Shown: positions 39,018-48,175 of the stretch, in pieces
Numbering within the stretch: the first letter of the stretch is position 1
Layout of the letters: each line of letters starts with the position of its first letter
Assembly (NCBI GenBank): GCA_036009625.1
Contig: DASYLJ010000166.1
Location: forward strand, 1 to 64,000
Reading direction: 5' to 3'
DNA length: 64,000 nt
Source of the DNA: DASYLJ01 sp036009625
GTDB lineage: Bacteria; Desulfobacterota; Binatia; DP-6
Notes under the pieces: generated by a model
What the model saw: only the letters and a program-made list of their open reading frames with translations
Database searches by the model: none
Told to the model about the DNA's origin: nothing
Translations under genes and position numbers: made by a program

Positions 39018-40130
39018 CTACTGGGACGGCGCGAGGCAGGCGATGTCGGCCTGCGCGCGGTCGAGGACGTCGCCGAGTGCCGTGCCGCACGGCGCGGAGA
39101 GGCGACGGCGCGCCGCCTTGTCCACCTTGGCGCTCGCCGCCCGCAGACGCTTCCGGGCGCGGTTCAGGAACCGACTCGCCTTCGCGCCGGGCGCTGCCGC
39201 GCGCTGCAGGAATCCGTCCGCCTGCTGGAAGAGCTTGCCGATGGCGGCGGGCACGTCGTCGGCGGTGCATTCCGGGACGCTCACGCTGCCGAGGAAGCCG
39301 GCACCGACGTCCGTCAGCGCCGTCGCCTCCGACACGCAGCCCGCGTCGGCTGCACACCGATCACGCGTGCACGCATTGCCGTCATCGCAAGCGGAGGTGA
39401 CGGTGTCGACGTGCTCGCACGTGCCGTAGGCGGAGCAGCGATCGGTGGTGCACGGGCTACCGTCGTCGCACTGCGGGTCGGTCGTACAGTCGGTGGTGGC
39501 GCCGGCTCGGATCGAGATGTCGGCACAGTGGTGGTAGAAGCACGGCGCCGGGTGGTCCGACATGAACTCCAGGACCTGCAGCGTGCAACGCGTGCAGGTG
39601 ACGTCGGAGGGCAGGGTCACCTCGAACGACACCGTGTCATCGAAAGCGCTCGTGTGCGGCAGCTTGCCGTCGGCGAGCACCGGGAACTGCGGCGGATCGA
39701 TGACGTCGACGCTGCCGCAGTCGGTCACGCCGGGCGCGACGAGCGGATTCGTGGGGAGCTCGCTCTGGTCGTTCACGGCGAGCGCCACACGGTAGTGCCC
39801 GGGGTGGTAGATCGTCTCGTCGAGCGTGATGGTGATGGTCTGGCCGGGGGTGAAGGACGTCACCACGCCCGTTGCTGCGACGTCGCCCTCGTTGCCGCAG
39901 GGGCCGATCTTCTGCGGCGAACCGATGAAATCCTGGGTGCGCCAGGAGCCGGGGGAATGCAGCGTGAAGTGCGCGACCGCGCTGCGCGGGAAAACTGCGG
40001 CGACGAGGAGCGCGCCGAGGACGAGGGGCAACGCAGGAATGACGATGGGATACTCTCCGTCCGGAGATCGGGCAACGGCACGCGCTGCGTCGAAATCGAT
40101 TGACACGCGCGGACGGGTGATGCGAGCCAT
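39018..40130 (-). CDS. SCE4755-like polysaccharide-monooxygenase-like secreted protein
   Basis: 370 residues. After a signal segment the predicted cleavage site A-V-A|H exposes His54 as a new N-terminus (H-F-T-L-H-S-P-G-S-W). A second His lies in I-Y-H-P-G-H-Y-R-V-A-L (H112), giving the His-brace layout of copper lytic monooxygenases. An aromatic/His-rich C-F-Y-H-H-C-A-D-I block is near 197-205. Residues about 215-275 are C-x-D-G-x-x-C repeats and the rest is a helical domain. The family was first noted in myxobacteria. The start is uncertain, because the leader before the hydrophobic part is long and lies two bases from the divergent gene. Confidence 0.75.
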   Translation of the reverse strand: MARITRPRVSIDFDAARAVARSPDGEYPIVIPALPLVLGALLVAAVFPRSAVAHFTLHSPGSWRTQDFIGSPQKIGPCGNEGDVAATGVVTSFTPGQTITITLDETIYHPGHYRVALAVNDQSELPTNPLVAPGVTDCGSVDVIDPPQFPVLADGKLPHTSAFDDTVSFEVTLPSDVTCTRCTLQVLEFMSDHPAPCFYHHCADISIRAGATTDCTTDPQCDDGSPCTTDRCSAYGTCEHVDTVTSACDDGNACTRDRCAADAGCVSEATALTDVGAGFLGSVSVPECTADDVPAAIGKLFQQADGFLQRAAAPGAKASRFLNRARKRLRAASAKVDKAARRRLSAPCGTALGDVLDRAQADIACLAPSQ

Positions 40131-40132
40131 CC

Positions 40133-43100
40133 ATGATGTCCCGCTTCTTCGCAGTCCCGCTGGCTCTCGCGCTCTCGACCTGCCTGGTCGTTCCCGCGTC
40201 CGCCGCCACGGTCGTCGACCTCGGCTCGTTCCTTCCGATCGGGATCAACCGCCACGGCGTCGTGGTCGGCGACATCCTCGACTTCAACGCCGACGACGCC
40301 GTCGGGCACGCCGGCATGTGGGCCAACGGCGTGCTGACGCCACTGCCCGAGCGTCCTGGCGTGGTGCTCACCGACGCCCTGGCGATCAGCGACACCGGGC
40401 GGATCGTGGGACTGGAGTACGTCGACGGCAACAACGTGCATGCCATCTTCTGGGATGGCGCCGTCCTGCCGACGCAGATCGGTCCGCTCAGCAATGGCTA
40501 CGACTTCAGTCAGGCGGTCGACGTCGATGCCCTCGGCAACGTCGTCGGCTCGACGACGGTCGATGGGCCGCCGCACTACCTCTTCGGCTTCTATGCCCCG
40601 GCCGGAGGGGGGCCGATACCCGTGGGGGTCGGAGACCTCGATGCCGATCAGGGCAACAGTCGCGTGGGAGCGATCAGCGGCGACGGCGCGACGCTGCTCG
40701 GCGAGGTCACCGGAACGGACAGCGCGGACGGGTACTACCTCTGGTCGACGGCCACTCCCGCCGCACCCGGCATCAAGCTCGACATCACGCCCGACCGCAA
40801 TGCGTTCTCCCTGTTCGGGGGATCGATCTACAGCCCGCTGCTGATCCAGAACACGCTGGCGAACGATGGTGCGGTGTTCGGCTTCAAGGAGGCCGGTGAG
40901 GTCAGGACCTGGTTCCTGCGCACGCCGGACGGGACCGAAACCCCGATCGTCGGGCTGGCGGCCCACAACGGGATCAACGCGCGGCACCTGGTCGTCGGCA
41001 CCCTGTTCACCGGCAACATGATGGACCCGGTGCGTGCGGCGAAGTGGGACCCGACGACGAAGACCGTCACCGACCTGAACACGCTGCTGCCACCGAGCTC
41101 TGGGTTCGTCCTCTACGATGCACTGGCGATCTCCGACACCGGCGATATCGTCGGGCTCGGGGTTCACGACGGTGTCGAGGTCGGGTTCCTGCTGCGATCG
41201 CCGGCGCTGACGGCGCAGGCGGTGGCGTCGCCCGCGCAGGTGAAGATCGATCCCAACATCAATGACGCGATCCAGGTCGTCGTGACGCTGCTCAACAGCA
41301 CGGAGCAGACCCTCGCCGGCGTTGCCGCCACTGGCGCGCCGACGGTGGCGGGCACGGGTGCGGTCGAGGCCGTCGGCGCGCCGGTACCGCCGTCCGTCGA
41401 TCTCGCGCCCGGGCAGAGCGGCACGATCACGTACACGTTCAAGCCCACCAAGGCCGGGAAGGTGACGCTCACGTTCCCTGGTTTCGCCGACGCCTCGGGG
41501 ACGGTGCAGAACGACGAGGGATCCGTCTCGACGGGCGAGGTGAAGATCGTCGATGTGACCGTCGAGGTGACGGTGACGCCGTCGTCGCTCGCCAGCGACA
41601 GCAGCCGCAACTCGTTCGGTGTCGTGCGCATCAAGGTGATCGATTCGAAGGGCCAGCCGATCGTCGGGCAGCGCGTGCGCCTCAAGGTGCCGCGCTGGTT
41701 CGGTGCGCTCCGCGATCGTACCCCGTCGCTGCTCGTCTGCGACGACGCCGGTGCGCGCATCTATCCGCCGGGCGAGAATCCGATCCTCGACAACGTGCGC
41801 ATCGCGACGACGGGGAGCAGCGGCGAGCTCGTCTATGGTCTGTGGCTCGGGACCGACCGGACCGCACCTCCGTCGACGCAGCTGTTCGTGCCGGCGGAGG
41901 CGATCGACGACGCCGGCGCGCTGATCTCGGAAGGGGGCAAGCTCGTCGACATCGCCACCCCGACCCAAGGGCCGGCGCCCGGTGTCGATCTCGCGAAGCG
42001 GCAGCTCGACGAGCGGCAGACGAGTGAGCTGCCGCCGGGGCAGCGCCAGGATCCTGCGGGCGTCACCGGTCGTGGCGCGCCGACGGCGGTGCTGCAGTCG
42101 CTGATCCGCTGGCTCGAGAGCGAGCGCGAGAGAGGTTTCCCTGCGCTGCAGAACGTCGACTTCGGACCCATCACGACGATCGACGGAACGCAGGCTGGTG
42201 TCGTGTTCTTCCCCCGCGGGCAGGGGGCGCTGGTGCTCGAGCATCTTCGCAGTGAGGCGGGCGCGAATCCGCCCGGCGGGGCGTTCGTGCTGCAGATGGA
42301 GGTCAGTCAGCTCGACCCGCGCGGTCGTCACGAAGTGCAGTGGACGCGCGACCTGATGTCGCTCGCCACCTGGGAGACGACGCGACCGCTCAACGCCTTG
42401 GGGATCGAGAACGCGGCGAAGCCCATCCGTGGTCGCGCCGTCGCGGCGACCGGCGTCGTGACGAGCGATCCGAACGCGTTCTTCGGCTTTCCGTATGCGA
42501 CGGCGTCGCCGACCGGAGGGTACGCTGGGAGCTGCCTGCCGGTGATGAACGGTGTCGGTGTGGACGTGCACTCGCCGGTGACGCTGCTCGTGAAGGATGC
42601 CGCGGGTGGTGGTGTCGGATTCGATGCGGCCGGTGCGTACACCAACGAGCTCGAGGGTGGGACGTACGCGGGCGGTGAGCCGAGCCAGTATCTGCTGCCG
42701 CCGGGCACGTTCACGGCCGACATCAACGGGACCGATTCGGGGAAGGCGACGATCGTGCTGACGGCGTCGGGGGCGAGCGGGGTCACGGCGAAGACCGTCG
42801 CGTTGAAGGCGAAGGCGGGGAAGACCGGGACGCTCGAGTTCGACGATAGCCTCGCGGCGCCACGGGGGACGTTCAACAAGCGCAGGCTCAAGGTGAAGGG
42901 CGGGGTGCCGCTGGCGATCAGCGGGCTCAAGCGGCGCGTGAAGGTGCAACGCGGGGATGAGCTGACGCTGAGCGTGCGTGATGCGTTCGGATCGCCGGTG
43001 CAGGGAGCGCGCGTGCACGCGACAGGAAAGGGCTTCGACGCGAGCACCGTCACGGCGACGGACGGGTCGGCAGCGATGCCGCTGCTGCTGACGAAGTCGG

Positions 43101-43177
43101 TGCGGATGACCGTGGAGGTGAGTGGAGCGGGGTTGGAGACGAAGAAGGTGAAGGTGGCGGTGAAGGTGCGGAAGTGA
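40133..43177 (+). CDS. Large secreted repeat protein (HAF-like and Ig-like repeats)
   Basis: 1014 residues with a signal peptide (M-M-S-R-F-F-A-V-P-L-A-L-A-L). Residues about 25-360 consist of short repeats like those of extracellular HAF proteins (I-N-R-H-G-V-V-V-G-D, A-I-S-D-T-G-R-I-V-G). From about 370 there are Ig/invasin-type beta-sandwich modules, a middle 400-residue region, and a final beta-rich carboxypeptidase-regulatory-like module. It is probably a surface or extracellular protein; the partner is unknown. It is divergent from the LPMO-like gene with starts nearly back to back. Confidence 0.8.
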   Translation: MMSRFFAVPLALALSTCLVVPASAATVVDLGSFLPIGINRHGVVVGDILDFNADDAVGHAGMWANGVLTPLPERPGVVLTDALAISDTGRIVGLEYVDGNNVHAIFWDGAVLPTQIGPLSNGYDFSQAVDVDALGNVVGSTTVDGPPHYLFGFYAPAGGGPIPVGVGDLDADQGNSRVGAISGDGATLLGEVTGTDSADGYYLWSTATPAAPGIKLDITPDRNAFSLFGGSIYSPLLIQNTLANDGAVFGFKEAGEVRTWFLRTPDGTETPIVGLAAHNGINARHLVVGTLFTGNMMDPVRAAKWDPTTKTVTDLNTLLPPSSGFVLYDALAISDTGDIVGLGVHDGVEVGFLLRSPALTAQAVASPAQVKIDPNINDAIQVVVTLLNSTEQTLAGVAATGAPTVAGTGAVEAVGAPVPPSVDLAPGQSGTITYTFKPTKAGKVTLTFPGFADASGTVQNDEGSVSTGEVKIVDVTVEVTVTPSSLASDSSRNSFGVVRIKVIDSKGQPIVGQRVRLKVPRWFGALRDRTPSLLVCDDAGARIYPPGENPILDNVRIATTGSSGELVYGLWLGTDRTAPPSTQLFVPAEAIDDAGALISEGGKLVDIATPTQGPAPGVDLAKRQLDERQTSELPPGQRQDPAGVTGRGAPTAVLQSLIRWLESERERGFPALQNVDFGPITTIDGTQAGVVFFPRGQGALVLEHLRSEAGANPPGGAFVLQMEVSQLDPRGRHEVQWTRDLMSLATWETTRPLNALGIENAAKPIRGRAVAATGVVTSDPNAFFGFPYATASPTGGYAGSCLPVMNGVGVDVHSPVTLLVKDAAGGGVGFDAAGAYTNELEGGTYAGGEPSQYLLPPGTFTADINGTDSGKATIVLTASGASGVTAKTVALKAKAGKTGTLEFDDSLAAPRGTFNKRRLKVKGGVPLAISGLKRRVKVQRGDELTLSVRDAFGSPVQGARVHATGKGFDASTVTATDGSAAMPLLLTKSVRMTVEVSGAGLETKKVKVAVKVRK

Positions 43178-43280
43178 GGTAGGGCGCTCGGTGCGCGAGT
43201 CCGTTGGCAGGCAGATGCCCAGCGCGGTGACACGTCATCGAGGTGATCGAGCACGCAACGCGATGTGGACGGACGTCACA

Positions 43281-44024
43281 TCATGAAGGATCGCCACGCT
43301 GCTCCGAAAGCTGGGCTCGTAGCGCACGCAGCTCAGCCCGAAGACCGGCGAGATCGGATTCCAGCTTCCTTTCCTCAGGCTCGAGAAACCACGCAGCGAT
43401 GAAACCGGTGAAGGTGCCGAACAATCCGACGCCGACGGCCATCAACGCGACGCCGATCACCCGCCCTTCCGATGTCACTGGAAACTTGTCGCCGTAGCCG
43501 ACGGTCGTGATGGTGACGGCCGCCCACCAGAGTGCGTCCTCCGGGCTTTTGATGTTCGACGCTTCGGTGGTCTCCACCTGGAGGATCGCGATGCTGGAGA
43601 ACAACACCATGAGCATCGAGACCAGAGCCACGGCGAGGAACGTACCCTCCGCACGTCGCTCCAGGATGTAGCGCGTCAGCACTTTCGTCGATCGGACGCC
43701 GCGCATGACGCGCAGGAGGCGGACGATTCGCGCCGCGCGACCGACCCGCAGGACGTCGACCATCGGGATACTCGATGCAAGGTCGATCCAACCCCACTTC
43801 AGGTAGTGGAGCGGCTTCTCGGCGCGGACGAGGTCGCGGAAGAAGTCGGCGATGAAGACGAGGCAGACGCCCGTATCGGCGTATCCCAGGAGCGTCTTGG
43901 TGTCTTCCGACAAGGGTAAGAACGTCTCCGCCGCGAGGGCCACCAGCACGTAGGCGCAGAGGACCAGCATGAAGGGCTCGTACGGACCAGGGTGTCGGGC
44001 GATGGCGCCCGCCGAGCGCGCCAT
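43281..44024 (-). CDS. Voltage-gated ion channel superfamily protein (K+ channel)
   Basis: 247 residues from ATG 44024 (MARSAGAIARHPGPYEPFM). Six membrane helices S1-S6 are visible. S4 carries a regular Arg series (R-V-G-R-A-A-R-I-V-R-L-L-R-V-M-R) and the pore has the K+ selectivity filter T-I-T-T-V-G-Y-G-D. The C-terminal ~30 residues are a coiled coil (L-A-G-L-R-A-E-L-R-A-L-R-A-Q-L) for tetramer assembly, typical of NaChBac/KvLm-like prokaryotic channels. It is the last clear chromosomal gene before the integrated element. Confidence 0.9.
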   Translation of the reverse strand: MARSAGAIARHPGPYEPFMLVLCAYVLVALAAETFLPLSEDTKTLLGYADTGVCLVFIADFFRDLVRAEKPLHYLKWGWIDLASSIPMVDVLRVGRAARIVRLLRVMRGVRSTKVLTRYILERRAEGTFLAVALVSMLMVLFSSIAILQVETTEASNIKSPEDALWWAAVTITTVGYGDKFPVTSEGRVIGVALMAVGVGLFGTFTGFIAAWFLEPEERKLESDLAGLRAELRALRAQLSEQRGDPS

Positions 44025-44864
44025 CAGAAATGCCGGGGACTGTCGGTATGAGGCACCCGATCGGCCTTCGCGCCACCGCGTTGCTCGGTCTCGATGTCCC
44101 CAGACGTCGTGCACTGACTCACCCAGCCGGCGGTCGTGCCAATCCTGCTCGGCACCCGGGCGCGTCCAACCGCGTCGGTGCGCACGTAGCGACGAGGGTC
44201 CGTACGAGCGGTTGGGGCGAAGCAGCGTGGCGCGAGCGCCGCGCTGGCGATGAGCGGGGGGAGCTGGTTCGACATGGCGTCGTGATACCGCACTCCGCCA
44301 GATATCCGTCAAGCTGCGCATGCGTAGTGGTGGGGCCGTCGTGTGGACCACCCGCGGTCGGGTCACGAGGTCGGTCGGGCGGCGCACAGGAGCGAGGTCG
44401 TCACGGTACGTGGGCGAGGGCTCGACGGTTAGAAAAGCGTAGACGTACCGTCACGGTCGCAGCGTCGGAGCCGGTGTTACCAACGGAGGTATGCGCGTGA
44501 TCTTCGCTGGGGAGTACGTGGTGGGACGACCGGGGAGCCCCGGCGTGTTGCGACCACAAGCCACGACGGCGGGGCCGCGAAACGGCGGGGCTCCCGAGCG
44601 GCTCCGGCAGCTTGAACACTGCCAACCGATGGCCTGACGACGGAGGCCGAGTATCAGGGGCGTCACCAGCGGATCATTGACGGACGCTGATCGAGAACGA
44701 AGAGAGCGTCGTCGGTCGGAAGGTTCTCCACGTGCGCGTGTCGTGCCAGCCCGACGTTGGTCTTGCGGGATGCGCGCGTCGATTCGAAGGCACTGCTTCG
44801 CCTGGTTCTCACGGATCGCCCAATGGCGCGGATCGTGCCAGGACTCGAGATCAGCGGAGGCTGA
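44025..44864. other. Intergenic region without a supported gene
   Basis: 840 bases between the ion-channel gene and the left attachment site. Open frames are present but short, Arg/Pro-rich and without family features, and several run through the tRNA fragment. A 10-bp inverted repeat (GGGAGCCCCG at 44533-44542 and CGGGGCTCCC at 44586-44595) is the only clear structure. I see no gene. Confidence 0.5.
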
Positions 44865-44919
44865 GTGCCGAGGAGGGGATTCGAACCCCTACGCCCTTTC
44901 GGACTGCGGATTTTGAGTC
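44865..44919. repeat. attL: left copy of the 55-bp tRNA-Leu 3' repeat
   Basis: This is the 3' part of a tRNA-Leu on the minus strand, from the anticodon loop to the acceptor end. It matches 63741-63795 in 54 of 55 bases (T versus A at position 16, in the T-loop). Sequence diverges immediately after GAGTC, so the 5' half of the tRNA is absent. It is the displaced original 3' end left by integration. Confidence 0.9.
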
Positions 44920-45011
44920 TGAATACGGCGCTCTCAGTGCAACGAATGCAACTCATCATCGAGGAAGTTCGCTCAGTTATGTCGCAATCGAATGCCTGAT
45001 TGTTGCATGCG

Positions 45012-45042
45012 GTTGCATGACAATCCGCTCAAAACCCACACA
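45012..45042 (+). repeat. Left copy of a 31-bp direct repeat near the att ends (arm-site candidate)
   Basis: The 31 bases starting GTTGCATGACAATCCGCTCA match 63649-63679 in the same orientation with one mismatch (A versus C at position 22). This copy starts 92 bases inside attL; the other ends about 60 bases inside attR. A second TTGCATG is at 45003-45009 and an inverted ATGCAAC at 44946-44952. The layout suits arm-type integrase or excisionase binding. Confidence 0.7.
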
Positions 45043-45137
45043 TAAACCCTTTAGCGACAATGGGTTGACGATACGTATGCCGCGAAATGTCAGTAAATCG
45101 ATTGTGCGGGTTAATCCGCTCTGCCATATCGAGGTGC

Positions 45138-46241
45138 ATGACGGCACGAGCGTATGGGGACGGACGGGTCATTCTGCGAGGCAGCGTTTACCACTACGAC
45201 TTCTGGTTGGAGGGGAAGAACTATCGGGGGAGCGCGAAGACGGGCGACCGAGACGCGGCCGAGCGCTACCTGGCGCGGGAGCGAGAGAGAGCGCACAAGG
45301 TCGACTACCTCGCCCCCCGAACGAAGACGGTGACTCTCGAAACCCTGCGCGAGATTGTTGCCGCCGACTACAAGCGAAAAGAGAACAAGTCCCTCCGCCG
45401 GGTCGCCGAGTGTTACGCCCGCCTCGCGGATGTCTTCTCCAGGGTGAAGGCCACTCAGATAACAACCGAACGGTTGGAGCGCTACACCGCTGGACGCATC
45501 GACGAGAAGGCCAAGCCCGCGACGATTAACTATGAACTGGCGTTGCTTCGTCGCGGCTTCCGACTTGCCGTGCGCAACAAGCGCCTCCCCCAAGCCGCTA
45601 TACCGTTCTTTCCCATGCTCGCGGTCAACAACGTCCGAACCGGATTCATCGATGCGGCCGACTTCGACGCCTTGATTGCGGAGCTACGCACCAAGAGGCC
45701 CGTCATCGCGGACGCGTGCGAATTTGCCTATGCGACGTTGGCACGCCGAGAGAACACCTTGGGGGCGCAGTGGACGTGGTTCGATTTGGATATCGTGAAG
45801 GGCCAGGTCGTCGGCGGATGCGTCAGGATACCTGGGGTGGAAACCAAGAACGGGAGTCCCCTCGACATTCCCTTGGGACCGGCGGTGCTCCCGGTCATTC
45901 AGCGCCGCTGGGTCGAGCGCATTCCCGAGTGCCCCTATGTGTTCCATCGTCAGGGGAAGCGCATCACGCATTTTAAGCAGCGGTGGAGCGCGGCGTGCGA
46001 GGCCATCGGCTTTCCTGGGCTCCTATTCCACGACTTCCGTCGCTCCGGGGCGAGGAATCTCCGGAGGGCGGGGGTGCCGGAAACCGTCATTATGGCAATG
46101 GGCGGATGGAAGACCCGCGCCATGTTCATTCGATACGGCATCGTAGACACGGAGGAGTTGTCGGACGCGCAGGCGCAACTTGCTACCTTCCTCGTTGCGG
46201 CGCGTGCGAAGGGCCGCAAGGTCGTCTCAGCCCGCCTTTAG
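45138..46241 (+). CDS. int: Tyrosine recombinase/integrase
   Basis: 367 residues from ATG 45138; an upstream in-frame ATG at 45087 adds 17 residues. The N-terminal part (about 1-130) is the arm-binding and SAM-like core-binding region. The catalytic domain has R203/R204 (A-T-L-A-R-R-E-N-T-L), H298-x-x-R301 (L-F-H-D-F-R-R-S-G), W324 at the usual His/Trp position and the nucleophile Y333 (F-I-R-Y-G). The full R-H-R-W-Y set is therefore present. It lies directly inside attL, as expected for a tRNA-integrating island. It is convergent with and overlaps the excisionase-like gene by 15 bases. Confidence 0.93.
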   Translation: MTARAYGDGRVILRGSVYHYDFWLEGKNYRGSAKTGDRDAAERYLARERERAHKVDYLAPRTKTVTLETLREIVAADYKRKENKSLRRVAECYARLADVFSRVKATQITTERLERYTAGRIDEKAKPATINYELALLRRGFRLAVRNKRLPQAAIPFFPMLAVNNVRTGFIDAADFDALIAELRTKRPVIADACEFAYATLARRENTLGAQWTWFDLDIVKGQVVGGCVRIPGVETKNGSPLDIPLGPAVLPVIQRRWVERIPECPYVFHRQGKRITHFKQRWSAACEAIGFPGLLFHDFRRSGARNLRRAGVPETVIMAMGGWKTRAMFIRYGIVDTEELSDAQAQLATFLVAARAKGRKVVSARL

Positions 46242-46502
46242 GAACCTCTCAAACTTCGACTCCACGACCATCGTGCGTCCACCAATGGTCTTAAAAAAGG
46301 GGAGGGTGCCCGCATGGGCATGCCGTCCCAGGGTCGAGCGATGCACCCCCATCCGCCGGGCGGCTTCAGCGATACTTAAACAGCGCTCAGGACGTGGAGC
46401 GGGCGGGATGGGGTGTTCCTCTCGATGTCCTGCCAACTGCGCCTGAGCGACCGCCCCAAGGGCTATCAACTGGCGTAGTGTCGTCTCGTCGAAGGACGGC
46501 AC
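46227..46502 (-). CDS. AlpA/MerR-type helix-turn-helix protein (excisionase candidate)
   Basis: 91 residues. The C-terminal half is a short winged-helix/MerR-like domain (L-S-I-A-E-A-A-R-R-M-G-V-H-R-S-T-L-G-R-H...G-R-T-M-V-V-E-S-K-F-E-R-F-L), the pattern of AlpA/excisionase family proteins. The N-terminal 45 residues are polar and Pro-rich. It is next to, and convergent with, the integrase, so a recombination-directionality or regulator role is likely. It is last in the leftward replication unit. Confidence 0.75.
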   Translation of the reverse strand: MPSFDETTLRQLIALGAVAQAQLAGHREEHPIPPAPRPERCLSIAEAARRMGVHRSTLGRHAHAGTLPFFKTIGGRTMVVESKFERFLKAG

Positions 46503-46601
46503 GTCTTCGATTGCTGGCAGGGTAAGCGAACGCGGTTGGGGCTGGGCTCGCGTTAAGCCCGGATGTGTTGGCGATGCATCTTGGGTACCTCCGATACCAT
46601 C

Positions 46602-47090
46602 CTAGACGGCCTGCGGAACGCGGCGCCGGCCTTGGGGGAACGGACTGCCCGTCGAGCGCGGGGGCAGGTCCATGGCGCGGGCGACGGAGGGCAGTCGCAC
46701 GGGTATGGCTGCTACGCCATCGCCCATCACGACCGCGTAAAAGTGACCCTCCGGGGGCGGCGTCGCGTCGTTGCGCGCGGGGTCGGTCAAGTTCTTCAGG
46801 ATGGGCCACGTAATCGGCAAGAGGAGACACCGCTTGCCGTCGCGCACCTCATAGACGCTGTCGACGTCGGCTTGCACCTCACGCGCCAGCACCAACGTCG
46901 TATCCTGATACCCCGTGCCGAGGGAGGTATCCGGGGGCACAACCGCCACCCCAATCACGTCCTCGTCTTCCTCGCGGGCCTCCACGAACATCGCGACCAT
47001 GCGGGGGAACCACGTCTTCAACGTCTTCTGCGACCACGCCTTGCGAGGGTTCCTGGTCCGCTCCGCTGCCCGCCGCTGTCGCCGGTTCAT
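46602..47090 (-). CDS. Hypothetical protein of the element
   Basis: 162 residues from ATG 47090 (MNRRQRRAAERTRNPRKAWSQ). It opens with a strongly basic segment and then a mixed alpha/beta body (about 30-130). The tail is Pro/Arg-rich (L-P-P-R-S-T-G-S-P-F-P-Q-G-R-R-R-V-P). No family is recognised. The basic start could bind nucleic acid, which is an inference. It lies between the excisionase-like gene and another unknown gene in the same direction. Confidence 0.6.
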   Translation of the reverse strand: MNRRQRRAAERTRNPRKAWSQKTLKTWFPRMVAMFVEAREEDEDVIGVAVVPPDTSLGTGYQDTTLVLAREVQADVDSVYEVRDGKRCLLLPITWPILKNLTDPARNDATPPPEGHFYAVVMGDGVAAIPVRLPSVARAMDLPPRSTGSPFPQGRRRVPQAV

Positions 47091-47119
47091 CCCACCACCA
47101 TCCCGCCGTCGGAGGGACC

Positions 47120-47458
47120 TTACTGAATCGAGGGCATCGGCCAGCCGATGACCCCCACCAACTCCCAGCGGTCGAACACGAGTTGAACGAACCGGTTCGG
47201 CACCTCCAGGGGAAGGTACGGATGCCGATTGCGGAAACTGCTGGGGAACCACGTCGCAGTCCACATTTCCGGACCCTTCAACTGCATGTGAACCAGCTCA
47301 CCGTCCTCCATGTTGGTTTCAACGACCTGGGGCACCGCGCCGTGAAACACGCTCTGCCCCCCCGCGACCAACTCGGCCATGTCATCGTACATCTCGGCCA
47401 GCTCCGGGTGCGTGTGAATATCTTCCGCATCCACCTCGACGTACTGCACTTCGTCCAT
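47120..47458 (-). CDS. Hypothetical acidic protein of the element
   Basis: 112 residues starting MDEVQYVEVDAEDIHTHPELAEMYDDMAELV. ATG 47458 is chosen because AAAGGGG lies six bases upstream; ATG 47464 would abut it. The N-terminal third is acidic and the C-terminal part is aromatic-rich and beta-like (F-V-Q-L-V-F-D-R-W-E-L-V-G-V-I-G-W-P-M). No family is recognised. It is 29 bases upstream of the previous unknown gene on the same strand. Confidence 0.6.
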   Translation of the reverse strand: MDEVQYVEVDAEDIHTHPELAEMYDDMAELVAGGQSVFHGAVPQVVETNMEDGELVHMQLKGPEMWTATWFPSSFRNRHPYLPLEVPNRFVQLVFDRWELVGVIGWPMPSIQ

Positions 47459-47716
47459 TTGCATCCCCTTTCGACGTCGGGCCTCCTCAGACGCCCGACG
47501 CTCTGCGATTGCTCCGCACCACCCCACTCCTCTCCATGGGCGCGACCCAATCAGAGGCCTTCCCGCTCGTCAAGTAGGGTCATTTCTGGCTGTCAGCGCC
47601 TATTTCTTTAGCGCATCATAGCGTCTAGGTGCGAGACTACGCGGCACGTCGAGTCGCGGAGGTGGCTCCAAAGTCAGCTATTGCCCGCGGCTCGCAATAG
47701 CTTTCTGGTGCTACAC

Positions 47717-48142
47717 CTACGGGACTTCGAACAGGACATGCGAGGGGAACGCCCCTGGGACGAAGGGCAGGCCGCACACCGCATCACCCCCGACGAATAC
47801 GGGTCCAGGCCATCGCCGGGGGAATGCCGTCATGCCGGCCGGGAGGACGCACCGCCCGCCATGGGCGAATCCACATCCGGTGGACCACTCGCCATCACGG
47901 GCGCGACCGCTGGCGCCTCCTTCCAGCGTTCCGTCCAACTGGCACTCGCCCCTTATGCGCCCCCGGACGACGCCGCCGGTACATGTCTCCGGCTTGCACC
48001 GAAAATGCCCCTTGAACTTCCCGTACCGGAATCGAACGCGAAACGTCGCCACCCCACCAGCAAAGATGCCCGGGCGGCGCACGGCCTCCGCCGTCCCTGC
48101 GGAGAGGAGCACCAGAGCAAGCAAAGCCAGCGCGGTCCGCAT
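47717..48142 (-). CDS. Exported Cys-containing hypothetical protein
   Basis: 141 residues from ATG 48142 (MRTALALLALVLLSAGTAEA), a clean signal peptide; an in-frame GTG at 48172 is an alternative start. The mature part has six Cys (H-F-R-C-K-P-E-T-C, G-E-C-Q-L, S-T-G-C-G, G-R-C-V, D-A-V-C-G), suggesting disulfides in an extracytoplasmic fold. Family unknown. It is notable as an exported protein inside the leftward replication unit rather than in the rightward cargo block. Confidence 0.6.
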   Translation of the reverse strand: MRTALALLALVLLSAGTAEAVRRPGIFAGGVATFRVRFRYGKFKGHFRCKPETCTGGVVRGRIRGECQLDGTLEGGASGRARDGEWSTGCGFAHGGRCVLPAGMTAFPRRWPGPVFVGGDAVCGLPFVPGAFPSHVLFEVP

Positions 48143-48175
48143 CGAGCGCACGCTATCAATGTCGTTCGCCACTGC

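Noticed and set aside
39860..43018. 1052-residue minus-strand frame
   Set aside because: Antisense of the 1014-residue secreted protein gene; Arg/His-rich and without domains.
44533..44595. rho-independent terminator near attL
   Set aside because: The arms are 43 bases apart, there is no T-tract and no gene ends there.
44732..45529. Plus-strand frame through the left tRNA fragment
   Set aside because: It translates the tRNA-Leu 3' repeat (the typical F-R-T-A-D-F-E-S peptide) and overlaps the integrase in another frame.
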